From Dendrolimus kikuchii (taxonomy: Eukaryota > Arthropoda > Insecta > Lepidoptera > Lasiocampidae), in the NCBI GenBank assembly GCA_019925095.2, contig CM034389.1, positions 28,403,728 to 28,467,727 on the forward strand: a stretch of 64,000 bases of DNA, given 5' to 3'. Both the position numbers and the translations under genes were made by a program. The notes under the pieces are model-generated. The model saw nothing but the letters and a program-made list of their open reading frames with translations, was not told the origin of the DNA and ran no database searches. This document shows positions 42,000 through 53,680 of the stretch, piece by piece (within the stretch, counting starts at the first letter, position 1; every line of letters begins with the position of its first letter).

Positions 42000-43376
42000 C
42001 TAGCGGCCCGCCCCGGCTTCGCACAGGTATCTAACAAGAACTTTACCCATTCTTACACACCTCACTTGCTTCTTTGACATTCATAACTCTTGTCATGCAC
42101 ACTCGTCTGTTCTTAAGGCTCCTGACATCACCCTCCGCTAGTACACGATCAATTTGATCATGGTAGGTGTGTCGGGGCCTTCCACGACTTCTGCATCCAT
42201 CCACTTTTGCATTGTAAATCTGTTTAGTCATTCTTTGTTGAATTTAATTATCTACTAAGCGAATTCAGAATATTTCCCCTCCCGTACGGCCCGTAATCCA
42301 GTGACGCCTACATCGCATAAGGTGCTGCCTAGCTAGCCGAGCAGGGTGAGCGGCGACCACGCAAGTTTTTTCTAATACTTACATTTTTAAACTAGTGATA
42401 TCTTTCGAAAGGAATGCCCGAATTGAATAATTCAAAAAGTTATATAAACGTATTGAAGCAGTCTTGAATATGAAGTAATTTATTTTCATAAGGATGAATA
42501 CTAAGATATAAATAAAGAGCCTTTTCTAGCGGCGGCATTTCAATTAAATTTTTGAAAACAAAAAATGATACACTTATTATGGCCTAACTATAATAGTTAG
42601 ACATAATTACATTGTCGCGACACTCTTTGTAAATGATGTGTTCTGCAAAGTCGTAGTACATTATTTTAATCTATCATCAATAGTTTTCATAGCGCCCGCG
42701 ATTATAAGTAATTTATTTACACCTTGGGTTACACTATTGGAGTTTTAGTAAGGTTCCATAATTTTTTTAAAAATATAATTAAGCTTACGTCACCCTTTTT
42801 TTTTACAAGGGGAAATCCATTTGTGGACCCCCCGCCGGGGAGGCTTCGGCGGCGGAGTGTGGGACTCGCCGGCTAGAGGAGCCGGAATACCCACTAAAAC
42901 CCCTTGGTGCCACCTGACGCCATGGGCCGAGGTCACGGGATGTGCGTGAGCTTTTCTTCCGCGACCCCGGCTGGCGTGGGCCCACCCCAGAAAGGGGGGC
43001 AGGCCTCTCCGTACTCATAGTTGAGAGGGGCGCACGCGGGCACCGACGCGCCCCCTACTCGGCGGCTTTAGATGCGGGCGACGGCCTTATAGCCTCCCCT
43101 GACCGTCACCCGCGCCGCGCGTTCATGGCGGCCGGAGGTCTGTGTTCCTCCGGTGCCGAGACTGGTTATTGTAGCGGGAGAGGAGCACGGCTGCTCGCTC
43201 TCTCTCCCGCTTCGCCGCCTCCTTTGCGGACATGACGGCCTCGCAAAAGGAGCTTATGTCACCCGGTGATTCTGTAGCTTGCCAACAGGGAAAGAATTTT
43301 TCAAATCGGTTCAGTAGTTTTGGAGCCTCTTCAAAGCAAACAAACAAATTTCTCCTCTTTATAATATTAGTATAGA
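42000..43376 (-). mobile_element. Diverged H1 Helitron-type element carrying two nested LINE pieces
   Basis: Ends CTAG (42000-42003) and TTAGTATAGA (43367-43376) match H1. Between them 42047-42236 is an RTE-like 3' fragment (minus) and 42782-43258 is a GC-rich R1/jockey-type LINE end (minus strand frame with CEAVMSAKEAAKRERERAAV). The Helitron parts resume on both sides. Non-coding itself. Confidence 0.68.
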
Positions 43377-44365
43377 TATATCCGTGTCTCTATTATGCTT
43401 GTAAGAATCACATACAAGCATAACAAATACATATCTAACATAATCACCAATGTGATTATCTGTAAAAGCGTTTGTTTATACTTGTCAAGGCCGCCAGTCC
43501 TCGGTGCAGCTACATTATATAATACCGCTGCTGCGCACTTGGATCTCTGGAGTTATTACATCTATTACTATGGATAGCCTCTCTCTTAGGGAGAAATCAC
43601 TATATTTCCGGGATAAAAAGTGTCACAGTAAGTAAGTCAGAGTTCACAAAGTTGAGAAAATCGCTTATATAAAATTATATGAGTCTAATAATTCCAACAC
43701 TACCAGTTTTACAAAATTCGAAAAAACTAGATATGGAAATGTCGTGTAATATTTTCTAAGGGTGTGATTGATAGAATACTTACAAGTCTAAAAATTTAAT
43801 TGTGTGAAATGGCAGCTGCTTAAATACTATGTATCTCTTTAATTGTAAAATTAAACATTTGATAAATCAATTACCCTTGTCAGGAATCGAATCGGCTGAT
43901 TTTGAAAAAATAATCACACTTGTATTATTATATTAAATCATAATATAGCTTGTAACGATTAATTTCTGTGAAGGAATGCCAAACGTCAAACCATGGGAAA
44001 GGGTTGCTTTTGAACAAAAAGTTCTAATTTCCATACATTAATTAAACATAAAACTGCGCTGGTCACTTGACCGCATCTCATTTAAAAGCAACCAATGTTC
44101 GCCCATAGACAGATTTGATTGATTAGTGTAAAATTACTAAAATAATAAGTATATTTATAGATGAAAAGTATTATTTTTAATTAAATATAATGATTTCCCT
44201 ATTGAATAAAATGAGGTGAGGTTTAATTACTTAACGAGCGTTTAGAATATTAAAATTTATTTATAATGGAAAAATAAAAGTCAAATTTGATACATAAACT
44301 TAAATATAATTATACTAATTTTACATCGACTTGTACTATAATATTATGAATTAGCAGCTCTGAAG
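43377..44365. other. Non-coding DNA
   Basis: AT-rich, with no gene or repeat recognised. Confidence 0.4.
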
Positions 44366-44785
44366 ATATATACATAACTTCACGCCAGTTGCCTTGCGGG
44401 GTAGGCACGGACAACAGAGCGCCATTCAGGCTTATTCTTACACACCTCACTTGCTTCTTTGACATTCCTAGCTCTTGTCAAGCACGCTCGTCTGTTCTTA
44501 AGGCTCCTGACATCACCTTCTGCTAGTACACGATCAATTTGATCATGGGAGGTGTGTCGTGGCCTTCCACGACTTCTGCATCCATTCACTTTTGCATTGT
44601 ATATCTGTTTAGTCATTCTTTCCACATGCCCGAACCACCGGAGCATTCCTTTCCTTACCTTCACCCCGACACTCTCTTTCAGACCAACTCTCTTTCTTAC
44701 TTCGGTATTACGAAGTTTACGAACGCGGTCTGCGAGCGTTACTCCGCAGATTTTGCGCAGTGCTCGCATGAAGATACGAAGAGAT
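44366..44785 (-). mobile_element. RTE-like LINE 3' end
   Basis: One open minus-strand frame (44769-44380) from MRALRKICGVTLADRVRKLR to AYPARQLA and stop. It lacks nine residues (MHDERMTKQ region shortened) compared with 29056. A good coding reference for the family. Confidence 0.88.
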
Positions 44786-45167
44786 AAAACTGGTTATCAA
44801 ATTTGGTTAATGCGGATTCAGATAGGACATAGGCGAACAGCATGACGCCTGCTTGATGGCATAATCAGAGACCTTCGCTATAATTGTGCTAAGCCTGCAT
44901 GAGTTAGCATTTCTTTATCAATACGAATTTTTACTACAATCATAATTACATTTCGAGAATAATCACCACGATAACAATGCTATGACAAATAAATGATTTG
45001 CTTTATTGTCGTAAACATATTTAGTGTGATTTGCTAATATAAATACATATTATACATTGGAGACGTAGATTAACCGGACTGACCGTGTAAGGAAATCGGA
45101 TAATTGCAAATCCGGATGATTTACATTTTATCTCTCCAACATAATTGGAGAGCTAAAATCCGTTTTT

Positions 45168-45473
45168 TCCGTGCAGGAACGGAGAAAGAATACAATTTCC
45201 TGCGTTGGGGCGGCCTGTCGTAAGAGGCGACTTAACAACACACAGCCAGGTGGTAGGGCATTTGCACGACTGGATGGCTACCCCTGGTCTAAAGTATGTC
45301 GCCATAACAACCTTGAGTTGTGTTCCGGCATTAGTGACCAGGTTCCAGTCTCCCTTAAGAGAGCAGCAGCGCATTTGTAGCACCTGTGGTGTTGCAAATG
45401 TCTATAGGCGATGGTAACCGCTTTCCATCAAGTGGGCCGTCTGCCTAGCTGCTGATCTCCTGCAATAAAAAAA
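45168..45473 (+). repeat. SINE-like family B copy
   Basis: + copy, starts TCCGTGCAGGAACGGAG, ends CTCCTGCAATAAAAAAA. A small palindrome ('ctctccaacataattggagag') lies just upstream at 45132-45152. Confidence 0.85.
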
Positions 45474-45715
45474 TGACAGGATTGGAGAGATAAAAACTCA
45501 CTATCTCCGCTTGCTCGGCCACGTAGAACAAATGAGGAGGATTGAAGTCTAAGTAAAGCATACTTATGGCGGCCAGTCGGTCGGCAACCGGTTGGTCATC
45601 CAAGGACCGTTGGAAAGATAAAGTGGAAGCTGACCTGACCGACCGTCCAGCCCACAATTAGCAAGACTGTACAGGACAGAGGAAAGTGAAAAGTCGCGTT
45701 TCGGAGGCCAAGATC
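45474..45715 (+). pseudogene. Worn LINE ORF2 C-terminal remnant
   Basis: With frame changes it reads like 'LRLLGHVEQMRR', then 'KDRWKDKVEADLTD' and 'VQDRGKWK'-type text, the C-terminal style of an RTE-like reverse transcriptase from another family. Confidence 0.45.
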
Positions 45716-46621
45716 TAAGATATGGAACAATATACCACCACCTTTAAGACAATTAAATCACTCAATTATCACTTTTCGCAAGCACTTGAAAAACTACCTC
45801 TTAGATGAGCAACGGAAGCTAGAAAACATCAATGTCAATTTTTCTTATACATATATATATGAGCAGGTTTTCTTATGGTGTTAGATTTTTTTATCATGTT
45901 TAAATTACTTTTTTTTCTCTCTTTGTTTTTAGTTCTCTGATCTCTGATTAGATATCTTAATTTAATTCTATCTGTGGTGAACTTGTTAATAGCTCACTAT
46001 CACTAATTTGTTATTATTACAATGTGAATAGCTGATAGTCATCCAAAAATTGTAAAATAAATAAATAAATATAATTTTGTCTTCTGCCTCTACAACACTA
46101 TTCTGTTTATAAAATGCATTTCATATATATCAAGTGTATCATTATATATATTAAATATTTATTTTATCGGTATCCCCACAATATTTCTTTCTAATTTGCT
46201 CAATACTTATTTATTATTATTCACATTATACATATATAAATAACAGTACAACATCCGTGCGTCCTAGGGTGCAGTTGAAAACCAGCGTCAGGCATCTGTT
46301 GCGTGGCACATGCTGAACTGCACGTATTTAGTGTCATCGCGAGTTTTTTTTTGGTATATTATATCATTGTACAATTCATCGCCATGTGTCTCGCTATGTG
46401 ATGACCAAATAAGCGTTTTTTCTTTCTTTCTAAAACAAACTTTGTTTCGCTAAGCCAACGGAGTTAGCCAGACGCTTAGACCTATACATATGATATCCAA
46501 TGCACCCATGGAATGAGCCACAAAGTTATTTGGCCGTAGTTGCTAATCCGGGTAGTCGCGGATCCGTATGATCGAAGTCCGGATAATCGAGTCTCCACTG
46601 TAATAATTCTTTGAATATAGA
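45716..46621. other. Non-coding DNA
   Basis: AT-rich. No gene or recognised repeat. Confidence 0.4.
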
Positions 46622-46627
46622 CAGTGG

Positions 46628-46857
46628 AGCTTAGTGGTTAATACACTAGCGTCGAAAACCACCCAGATTTTTATCCTGACCTGAAACTATGCATCACTTA
46701 AATAGTCAGTTTTCTGAACTTGTTACAATTACCGTGCGCTAAAGGTATGAAGATGTGTTAAACTCGCCAATCCGCCTTGAATAACCCTGATGGGGATACT
46801 GTCTGTTCCCCTAATGATAGGCCCGAATTTAGCAGCGAGACATTTATGGATTATTAT
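46628..46857 (+). repeat. Worn tRNA-derived SINE
   Basis: A box A-like 'ttagtggttaatac', the body phrase 'cagttttctgaacttgttac' and a (TTA)n tail match the SINE at 47871-48128. Box B is lost. A hAT-like element follows its tail. Confidence 0.5.
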
Positions 46858-46865
46858 TATAGACC

Positions 46866-47318
46866 ATCCTTTCCCAAAGTGGGCAATAATGCCCCCTTGT
46901 AGGCGCTGCAGGCCTAAAGGGGGGCGGTAAGAGACCCAGAAAAATAATAATGGGGGCGTTGTGTAGAGGCTTGGGGGGAGATTTGTAATTTCTTCTAGCT
47001 AGGAAGACTCTTAGACACCGACTGAACTCTCGAGTCTCGACTACAACTTGTGAACATCAACTAATATTAATTAAGAGATTGCTCAAACTTGGTTCGATAT
47101 TTTTCTCCGCGTAGTTCATATATCTGTCCTGTTTTATTGAATAAATGAAATAAAAATCATATCAATCAGTCGCTCCGTTCTCCGCTAATATAGCACACAA
47201 TAATCAATTAATTTAATTTGACGTTATAGTGGTTTTTAAGTAGGTGAAAAAATGGGGGCGTTAAAAAATAATTTATTCTCAAAGTGGGCAGTGTGCAAAA
47301 TAAGTTTGGGAACCACTG
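46866..47318. mobile_element. hAT-like non-autonomous element
   Basis: The right end is CCCAAA-type inverse (...TTTGGGAACCACTG) and the left end is 'atcctttcccaaagtgg', imperfect inverted repeats of the common hAT CAGTGGTTCCCAAA form. The flanks TATAGACC (46858-46865) and TATAGACA (47319-47326) are an 8-bp target duplication with one mismatch. No transposase. Confidence 0.65.
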
Positions 47319-47507
47319 TATAGACAGTGATTGACAGTGAAGCTAGCGATGATTTACAATGTCACAAGTGAAATATGTGACAATATAATGATATTAGCGA
47401 CACTGCGCGCCACCTATCGATACTACGAGAAATCATAATCGCATGTTTACGATGTAACCTGTAAAACGTTAATGGTTAAGACTTGAGGATGTCGGGAGGC
47501 GTTTTAT

Positions 47508-47632
47508 TTTACCACCAGTAGAGGAATCAACTCAAACTTCCGACAAAGAACGATGCATATCATGTTATACCCCTCGAAAAAACAAGCTATGCGGGTCGTG
47601 TTTGAGTTGATATTGGACTGGTGGGATAGATG
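47508..47632. repeat. Imperfect inverted repeat
   Basis: The phrase 'accaccagtagaggaatcaa' plus 'ctcaaac' near 47511 returns inverted near 47604-47632 ('gtttgagttgatattggact'). Gene-free flanks (47327-47870). Could be a small MITE remnant. Confidence 0.4.
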
Positions 47633-47870
47633 GCGCTGTTTATGCTCCGTCGCGATCCACTATTGAAATAGCCTTCCTCCGGCAAAATTAAGCCGACAGT
47701 AACGCAAGTGAATGAATAGGAACCGGCCATAAGTCATATATCTTCAAACAATTTGGTTTTTTCTTACTATAGTTCGATTTTTATTCTACCAGCAACGACA
47801 TTCAAAGTATTGTTGCATGTCACGTAACTCAAGTTTAACATTTTGTATTTTATAAAAAGCACTAATAGTT

Positions 47871-48128
47871 AGAAATCCATGCTAGTATAATGGCTAGCAA
47901 ACCCGTCCCAAGCTCAAAGGGCACGGGTTCGATCCTGGCCGGAACGCATGCACCACTTAAGCAGTTTTCTGACATAATGAGCATATTGTTACAATTACCA
48001 CGTGCTGACAACAATGAAGAAAATCATCCTGATGAAATTGCATTTCGAGATAATCGATGTGCCAAACCTGCCAAGTCACCTTTGACAAGCCCAGCAAGAC
48101 ATTTATGGGCTGTTTTTATGATAATTAT
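47871..48128 (+). repeat. tRNA-derived SINE with perfect 10-bp target duplication
   Basis: ACTAATAGTT flanks both sides (47861-47870 and 48129-48138). The head contains 'tataatggctagca' (box A-like) and GGTTCGATCC (box B, 47926-47935). The body has 'cagttttctgacataatgag' and ends in an AT-rich tail. Two relatives occur: 46628-46857 and 56702-56999 (minus). Not a functional tRNA gene: the tRNA part is incomplete and followed by SINE body. Confidence 0.85.
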
Positions 48129-48145
48129 ACTAATAGTTCAACACA

Positions 48146-48919
48146 TCTATACTAATATTATAAAGCTAAAGAGTTTGTTTGTTTAAACGCGCTAATCTCA
48201 GGAACCGCTGGTCCGATTTGAAAAATTCTTTCAGTGTTGAATAGTACATTTATCGAGGAAGGCTATAGGCTATATTATATTTTCAAAAAAAAATAGTGAA
48301 CCTTACTGAAAGTCCAATAATGTAACCCAAGGTGTAAAAAAATGACCCGAAAAAAGTCATTACACGGTGTGCGCTGCGAAAACTATTGATTATAGAACAA
48401 AACAATGTACTACCACTTTGCAGAACATATAATTGTCTACAAAAAATATCGCGTAACCATATGTCTAACTATTGTAGTTATCTCACAATAAGTGTTTTCT
48501 TTTATTTTTTTAAATAATTAAAATGCCGTCGCTTCAAACACTCTTTATTTGGTACCTTGGTATTAATCCTTATCAAAATAAATTACTCCATATTCAAGAC
48601 GAATTCAATACCTTTCTAGAACTTTTTGAATTATTCAATTCGGACGTTTCATTCAAAAGATATCGCGATATTTAAAATGTAAGTATTAGTGTTGTAGCCA
48701 AATATACTAATATTGTTTGATTGAACGTGCTAATCTCAGGAACTACTGGTCTGATTTGAAAAATTCTTTCAATGTTGGATAGCCCATTTATCGAGGAAGG
48801 CTATAGGCTATATATCATCACGCTAAGACCAATAGGAGCGGAGCATCAATGAAGAATGTTTCAAAATCGGAGGGTTTTGAAAGCAAATTCCACGCGGACA
48901 ACGTCGCGGGCACAGCTAG
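48146..48919 (+). mobile_element. Helitron-type element H1, full length
   Basis: It begins TCTATACTAATATTATAAAG after an A and ends CACAGCTAG before a T, with no target duplication. A palindromic GACGACGTCGCG-type hairpin (here one base changed) precedes the CTAG. 774 bp, non-coding. It inserted a few bases beyond the target duplication of the neighbouring SINE. Confidence 0.82.
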
Positions 48920-49187
48920 TTATTTATACAAAAGTACAAACTAAATATAATATTAGTTAATCTTATCTTATGAATGCTTGGTGGTGTCAGTAATAATTAC
49001 CTTTGCGCAAAGACTTGTTAACGAGCTGATGGTGTTTGACAACGAGATGGCTTTTTTTCGCCAGAGGATATCGAAGCTAAGGGTACGTGGCACATGAGAT
49101 TAGGGGCCTAGGGGGCGCAAACGATCGCCTTGTTACACTTACCATGAGTAATGTGCCAGTTCTGAAAGGAACTTAAAAACATTTATC
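48920..49187. other. Non-coding DNA
   Basis: No feature seen. Confidence 0.35.
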
Positions 49188-49582
49188 TATACATACATAC
49201 ATAACTTCACGCCAGTTCCCTTGCGAGGTAGGCACGGACAACAGAGCGCCATTCAGGCTTATTCTTACACGCCTCACTTTCTTCTTCCAACGCAGGAAAT
49301 TGTATTCTTTCTCCGTTCCTGCACGGATAAAAAGTCGTTCAGGTGTATGAAAAATTGGCTTATTCTCCCACAATTATCACTAAAACAGTTGCCGACAGAG
49401 AAACTCCTTTAAAATTATACTTTTTCTTTGTTTTTTTTTTGAAAGATTGTCTGTTGAAATATTACATACATAAATACATAACTTCACGCCAGTTCCCTTG
49501 CGGGGTAGGCACGAACAACAGAGCGCCATTAAGGCTTATTCTTACACAACTCACCTGCTTCTTTGACATTCATAGCTCTTGT
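49188..49582 (-). mobile_element. RTE-like and SINE-like B fragments
   Basis: Bases 49188-49285 and 49463-49582 are two short minus RTE-like 3' ends, each beginning with a CATA tail. Bases 49287-49331 are a 45-bp piece of SINE-like B joined directly to the first. Confidence 0.7.
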
Positions 49583-49844
49583 TGAAATATTGTTTTTTTT
49601 ATTTATTATACGTTTGGTATCGAAAACTGTTTTAACCACCTCGTCCGCTATGAAAATGATAATTACATTCTTTTTTTTAAGTCTGAGGTACTGTGTGTCC
49701 CGGGTATGCCGCGGGAATTTCAAGTCAAGCGTGAACAAAGCCGCGGGCATATCCTAGTTACACTATTAAAATGTATTCATTTGCTTGCTTGTCGATATGG
49801 AAATCAATTCTGATAGCGGACAGGATTTAGGAATTATGTAACTA

Positions 49845-51130
49845 CAGTGCAAACTCTATATAACGACACTGAAGGGACTGTGAATTTTATGGCGTTATAG
49901 AGAATTACGTCACCGCCCAACTTATAACGTCACAAGTACAGTGCGACCTCTATATAACGACACTGAAGGGACTGCGACTTTTATGGCGTTATAGAGAATT
50001 ACGTCACAACCCAACTTATAACGTCATAAGTAGTATAAACTCTATATAACGACACGGAAGGGACAGTGAAATTTATGGCGTTATATAGAGTTGTCGTTAA
50101 ATGGAGAGAAGCCTGTTATTTTTGTCTGACGTCTGTTGTATTTTTTTACTTATTTTATTCATATCTTGCGATTTTGGTGACGTGGTGAGGCATCTTGGTG
50201 ATAAAGGAAGTACATAGAAATTTCGGAATTTCTTAGAAATTTCAGTATGTGTGATGCCGACAGTCGAGTTTATTACGGGCTAGGATAATGTAGTGGATGC
50301 ACTTACCACGTTTAGTTGTAGTTTTATATTTGTTTAAAATATACCACGATCCTGGTTACCACACGCTCGGTTTTCCAACTCAATTATTTGTTTATACATT
50401 TATGGAATTTCATTTTTCATTTCTATCAGACTCTTTCGTATTATAAATAAAACTTGTATTTTAATGTAATTCATATTCATAAACAAAAGTAGGTCAAGTT
50501 CAAGGTCAATCTTTGGCATTTGACTTTTGACGTTTGACAAGTGCTACCTTATGAAAAATATAGCAACAACATTCTTTTGATCTACGCTATGTTTTCCATT
50601 CATGTTTAAATCATAATTTCTAATCATAAAATTAATTATATATAAATATCTATTTCAAGCGATAAAAGAATGTACACAGTTGCGTAGCTCTTACTAATTT
50701 TGCCAAGTTAAAAGGTACTTTTTATTACTTAATTGTTGTCGTTATTGAGAGTGCGTGTAATGCTATATAGAGTATATCCTTGTATAGGAGACAACCTTTT
50801 TTTTTAGCCAGGGGAAATCCGCTTGAGGACGATCGAGGGTGAGCATGCCCAGTCAGAACTGGTGCCATGCTGTTGCCACCCCCGGTTAGGGATACCCACT
50901 AAAACCCCTGGGTGTTCCGTCCTTCACCTTATGCTAGGGCTACGGGTATATGACCTAGCCTCTCTGCAGCCCTGGCAGGCGTGGGCGCCTACTCACGAGG
51001 CCCCTTCCATTGCCGGGGGACTCATCCCCCGGCATCACCATGGGACTCAAACAACCAACCAAAGCCAAGTGATTATGACGCTTAATGGAGTTTGTCGTTA
51101 AATCGAGTGACGTTACATGGAGTTGTACTG
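49845..51130. mobile_element. pogo/Tigger-like non-autonomous element with three subterminal repeats
   Basis: The left end CAGTGCAAACTCTATATAACG follows a TA. The right end (inverse of CAGTACAACTCCATGTAACG) is at 51130. The left end is repeated in three head-to-tail units starting at 49845, 49939 and 50031 (94, 92 and about 90 bases). CAGT...TCTATATAACGA ends are typical of pogo/Tigger elements. Bases 50808-51035 are a nested GC-rich LINE 3' UTR. No transposase is left. Confidence 0.6.
50808..51035 (-). mobile_element. GC-rich R1/jockey-type LINE 3' UTR, nested
   Basis: It matches 15433-15720 ('gatacccactaaaacccctg', 'gtccttcaccttatgc', 'ggcaggcgtgggc'). Confidence 0.7.
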
Positions 51131-51352
51131 CCAGTAACGGAATCTTTCAAGTTAAATTTGATCGACTTCCCGGTTTCCGATTGAGCTGAAATTTGGCACG
51201 TATGTGTAGATCGCGTGACAATGCAATAATGTGGGACCATGGAGTTGATCTGATGATGGAGTCGGAAGGTGGTCAGAGGAACTCCTGTACTAAACAAGAT
51301 AGAGCCGTCGTGTTAGGGCTCGTTTTACTTGTCTTGGCTATAGTTAAAAAAA

Positions 51353-51656
51353 AAACTAAAAAAATACGCTTTTATAGAAAATCCAACTAAAAAATAGAAA
51401 ATAAATTTTAATAAATTTGAATTAAAAATAGTGTAAGAAAAAATGATTTTATTGTAAAAAAAGCGTGGGGTGCTTTTCAGGATATTATCAAAATAACCCT
51501 TCTACTCATATCTGTTCATAAAATATTTATAACTATTGATACCATGCACCCCACGCTTTTTTTACAATAAAATCATTTTTTCTTACACTATTTTTAATTC
51601 AAATTTATTTTCTATTTTTTAGTTGGATTTTCTATAAAAGCGTATTTTTTTAGTTT
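51353..51656. repeat. Long palindrome, arms about 111-121 bp
   Basis: Arms 51353-51473 and 51546-51656 are nearly identical inverted copies around a 72-base loop. The left arm has one extra piece of about 10 bases ('ttttaataaa'). The arms end at GCGTGGGGTGC and its inverse. It would fold into a very stable RNA hairpin. Its upstream neighbour 51190-51352 may be part of the source sequence. Confidence 0.85.
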
Positions 51657-51696
51657 CTTCAGCACCCTTGAAACCATACGCATGTTATCCTTCACA

Positions 51697-51904
51697 AAGT
51701 CAGGCTAGCATGTCTTAGGGCTATCTCTGTCACGGTGATCTGGCGGAGGCGGCATGGCTAGACATATTTTGTTCCCCCCCATAACATAAGCTATTATATA
51801 AAGTCAGGCCAGCATGTCTTCGGGCTATCCCTGTCACGGTGATCTGGCGGAGGCGGCATGGCTAGACATATTTTGTTCCCCCCCATAACATAAGCTATTA
51901 TATA
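51697..51904. repeat. Tandem duplication, 2 x 104 bp
   Basis: Units 51697-51800 and 51801-51904 differ by about four bases and each end 'aagctattatata'. The unit includes 'cacggtgatctggcggaggc'. Non-coding. Confidence 0.85.
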
Positions 51905-51979
51905 AGTATATGTATGTTTGTATTATCATATGTCTATATACATATGTATATATATTTATATTATTTTTGTACTTGAAAT

Positions 51980-53490
51980 GACTTAACAGATATACAATGC
52001 AAAAGTGGCCACGACACACCTTCCATGATCAAATTGATCGTATACTAGCAGAAGGTGATGTCAGGAGCCTTAATAACAGACGAGCGTGCATGACAAGAGC
52101 TATGAATGTCAAAGAAGCAAGTGAGGTGTGTAAGAATAAGCCTGAATGCCGCTCTGTTGTTCATGCCTATCCCACAAGGGAACAGGCGTGAAGTTATGTA
52201 TGTATGTATTATTGCTATCTATAGGTTAGAATGAATAAACAGATATACAATGCAAAAGTGGATGGATGCAGACGTCGTGGAAGGCCACGACACACCTTCC
52301 ATGATCAAATGAAATGAAATGAAATGAAATGAAATCTTTATTTGTAGAAATACAGGTAATAATTGTATAAAAGATGGTAAAAAAAAGTCGATTGGTCTCA
52401 CTGTATTTGACCTAAACATGGTCATACAAATATTTAACTACATGTCAATTTAAACAATTATAACTATCTAACTTTATAAACTAGTTTGATTTATTATATA
52501 TTAAATACAGAGATAAAATGATGTCAAAAATATAGATTAAATTAAATGTCAGACATAAAAATATAAATCATTTACCTAATAAAATCCCTAATGTCATAAA
52601 AACACTTTTCCATCAGCCATGAGTGTAATTTTAATTGAAATTTTCTTGTTGGCAATTCTCTTATTGTTATAGGTATCGAATTAAAGACTTTTATGATCAT
52701 CACTTGACAGTTTTTTTGTCTTAACGTAGTGTTGCAGATAGGTGTTACTAGTCTAGTGGGATCTCTAAATTTTACTCTAGAACTAACGCTATCAGAATAT
52801 TTATCAAACATTAATGGATTGTCTTTCACAAAACTTCCTATTTGAAATATATATAAACTAGTCAATGGTGAGTCTGTTGTTCATGTCTACCCCACAAGGG
52901 AACTGGCGTGAAGTTATGTGTGTATGTATGTATTATTGCTATCTATAGGTTATAATGAATAAACAGATATACAATGCAAAAGTGGATGGGTGCAGAAGTC
53001 GTGGAAGGCCACGACACACCTTCCATGATCAAATTGATCGCGTACTAGCAGAAGGTGATGTCAGGAGCCTTAAGAACAGACGAGCGTGCATGACAAGAAC
53101 TATGAATGTCAAAGAAGCAAGTGAGGTGTGTAAGAATAAGCCTGAATGGCGCTCTGTTGTTCATGTCTACCCCACAAGGGAACTGGCGTGAAGTTATGTA
53201 TGTATGTATGTATTATTGCTATCTATAGGTTAGAATGAATAAACAGATATACAATGCAAAAGTGGATGGATGCAGAAGTCGTGGAAGGCCACGACACACC
53301 TTCCATGATCAAATTGATCGTGTACTAGCAGAAGGTGATGTCAGGAGCTTTAAGAACAGACGAGCGTGCATGACAAGAGCTATGAATGTCAAAGAAGCAA
53401 GTGAGGTGTGTAGGAATAAGCCTAAATTGCGCCCTGTTGTACGTGCCTACCCCGCAAGGGAACTGGCGTGAAGTTATGTATGTATTTTTG
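51980..53490 (+). mobile_element. Head-to-tail array of RTE-like LINE 3' ends
   Basis: Four units in the same orientation, each ending 'gaagttatgtatgtatg', are joined by the same spacer 'tattgctatctataggtta'. Unit 1 is 51980-52204. Unit 2 starts at 52228, is interrupted at 52315-52864, and ends near 52930. Unit 3 is 52948-53213. Unit 4 is 53229-53485. The period of units 3 and 4 is 280 bases. The shared spacer shows duplication of a locus rather than repeated independent insertion. Each codes MNKQIYNAKVDGCRSRG to YPTRELA or similar. Confidence 0.85.
52315..52864 (-). mobile_element. LINE 3' end nested in the RTE-like array
   Basis: Minus-strand frame 52865-52572 reads VFNSIPITIRELPTRKFQLK and LHSWLMEKCFYDIRDF, a jockey-type ORF2 C-terminus. 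Its 3' tail is (TTTCA)n at the left edge (52314-52337). It replaced about 150 bases of the unit it entered. Confidence 0.75.
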
Positions 53491-53680
53491 TACTTATATG
53501 TACTATGTTTATGTTTATTGATCACTCGTCATTATTTATTTAATAACTGCACCATCGTCTGTTTTAAATCGCTGTCCTATTCTGGCTTTGTTTAGGGCAG
53601 ACGTATGTTTATCTTTTATATTATTATTTATTACAAATAATACTTATTTATTTTATTATATTATTATTATTATTAACATC

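Noticed and set aside
47881..47945. Functional tRNA gene
   Set aside because: Box A and box B are present but the acceptor stem does not close, and the text continues into a SINE body with a 10-bp target duplication.
51697..51904. CRISPR-like or direct-repeat array
   Set aside because: Only two long units without spacers, in a eukaryotic transposon landscape.
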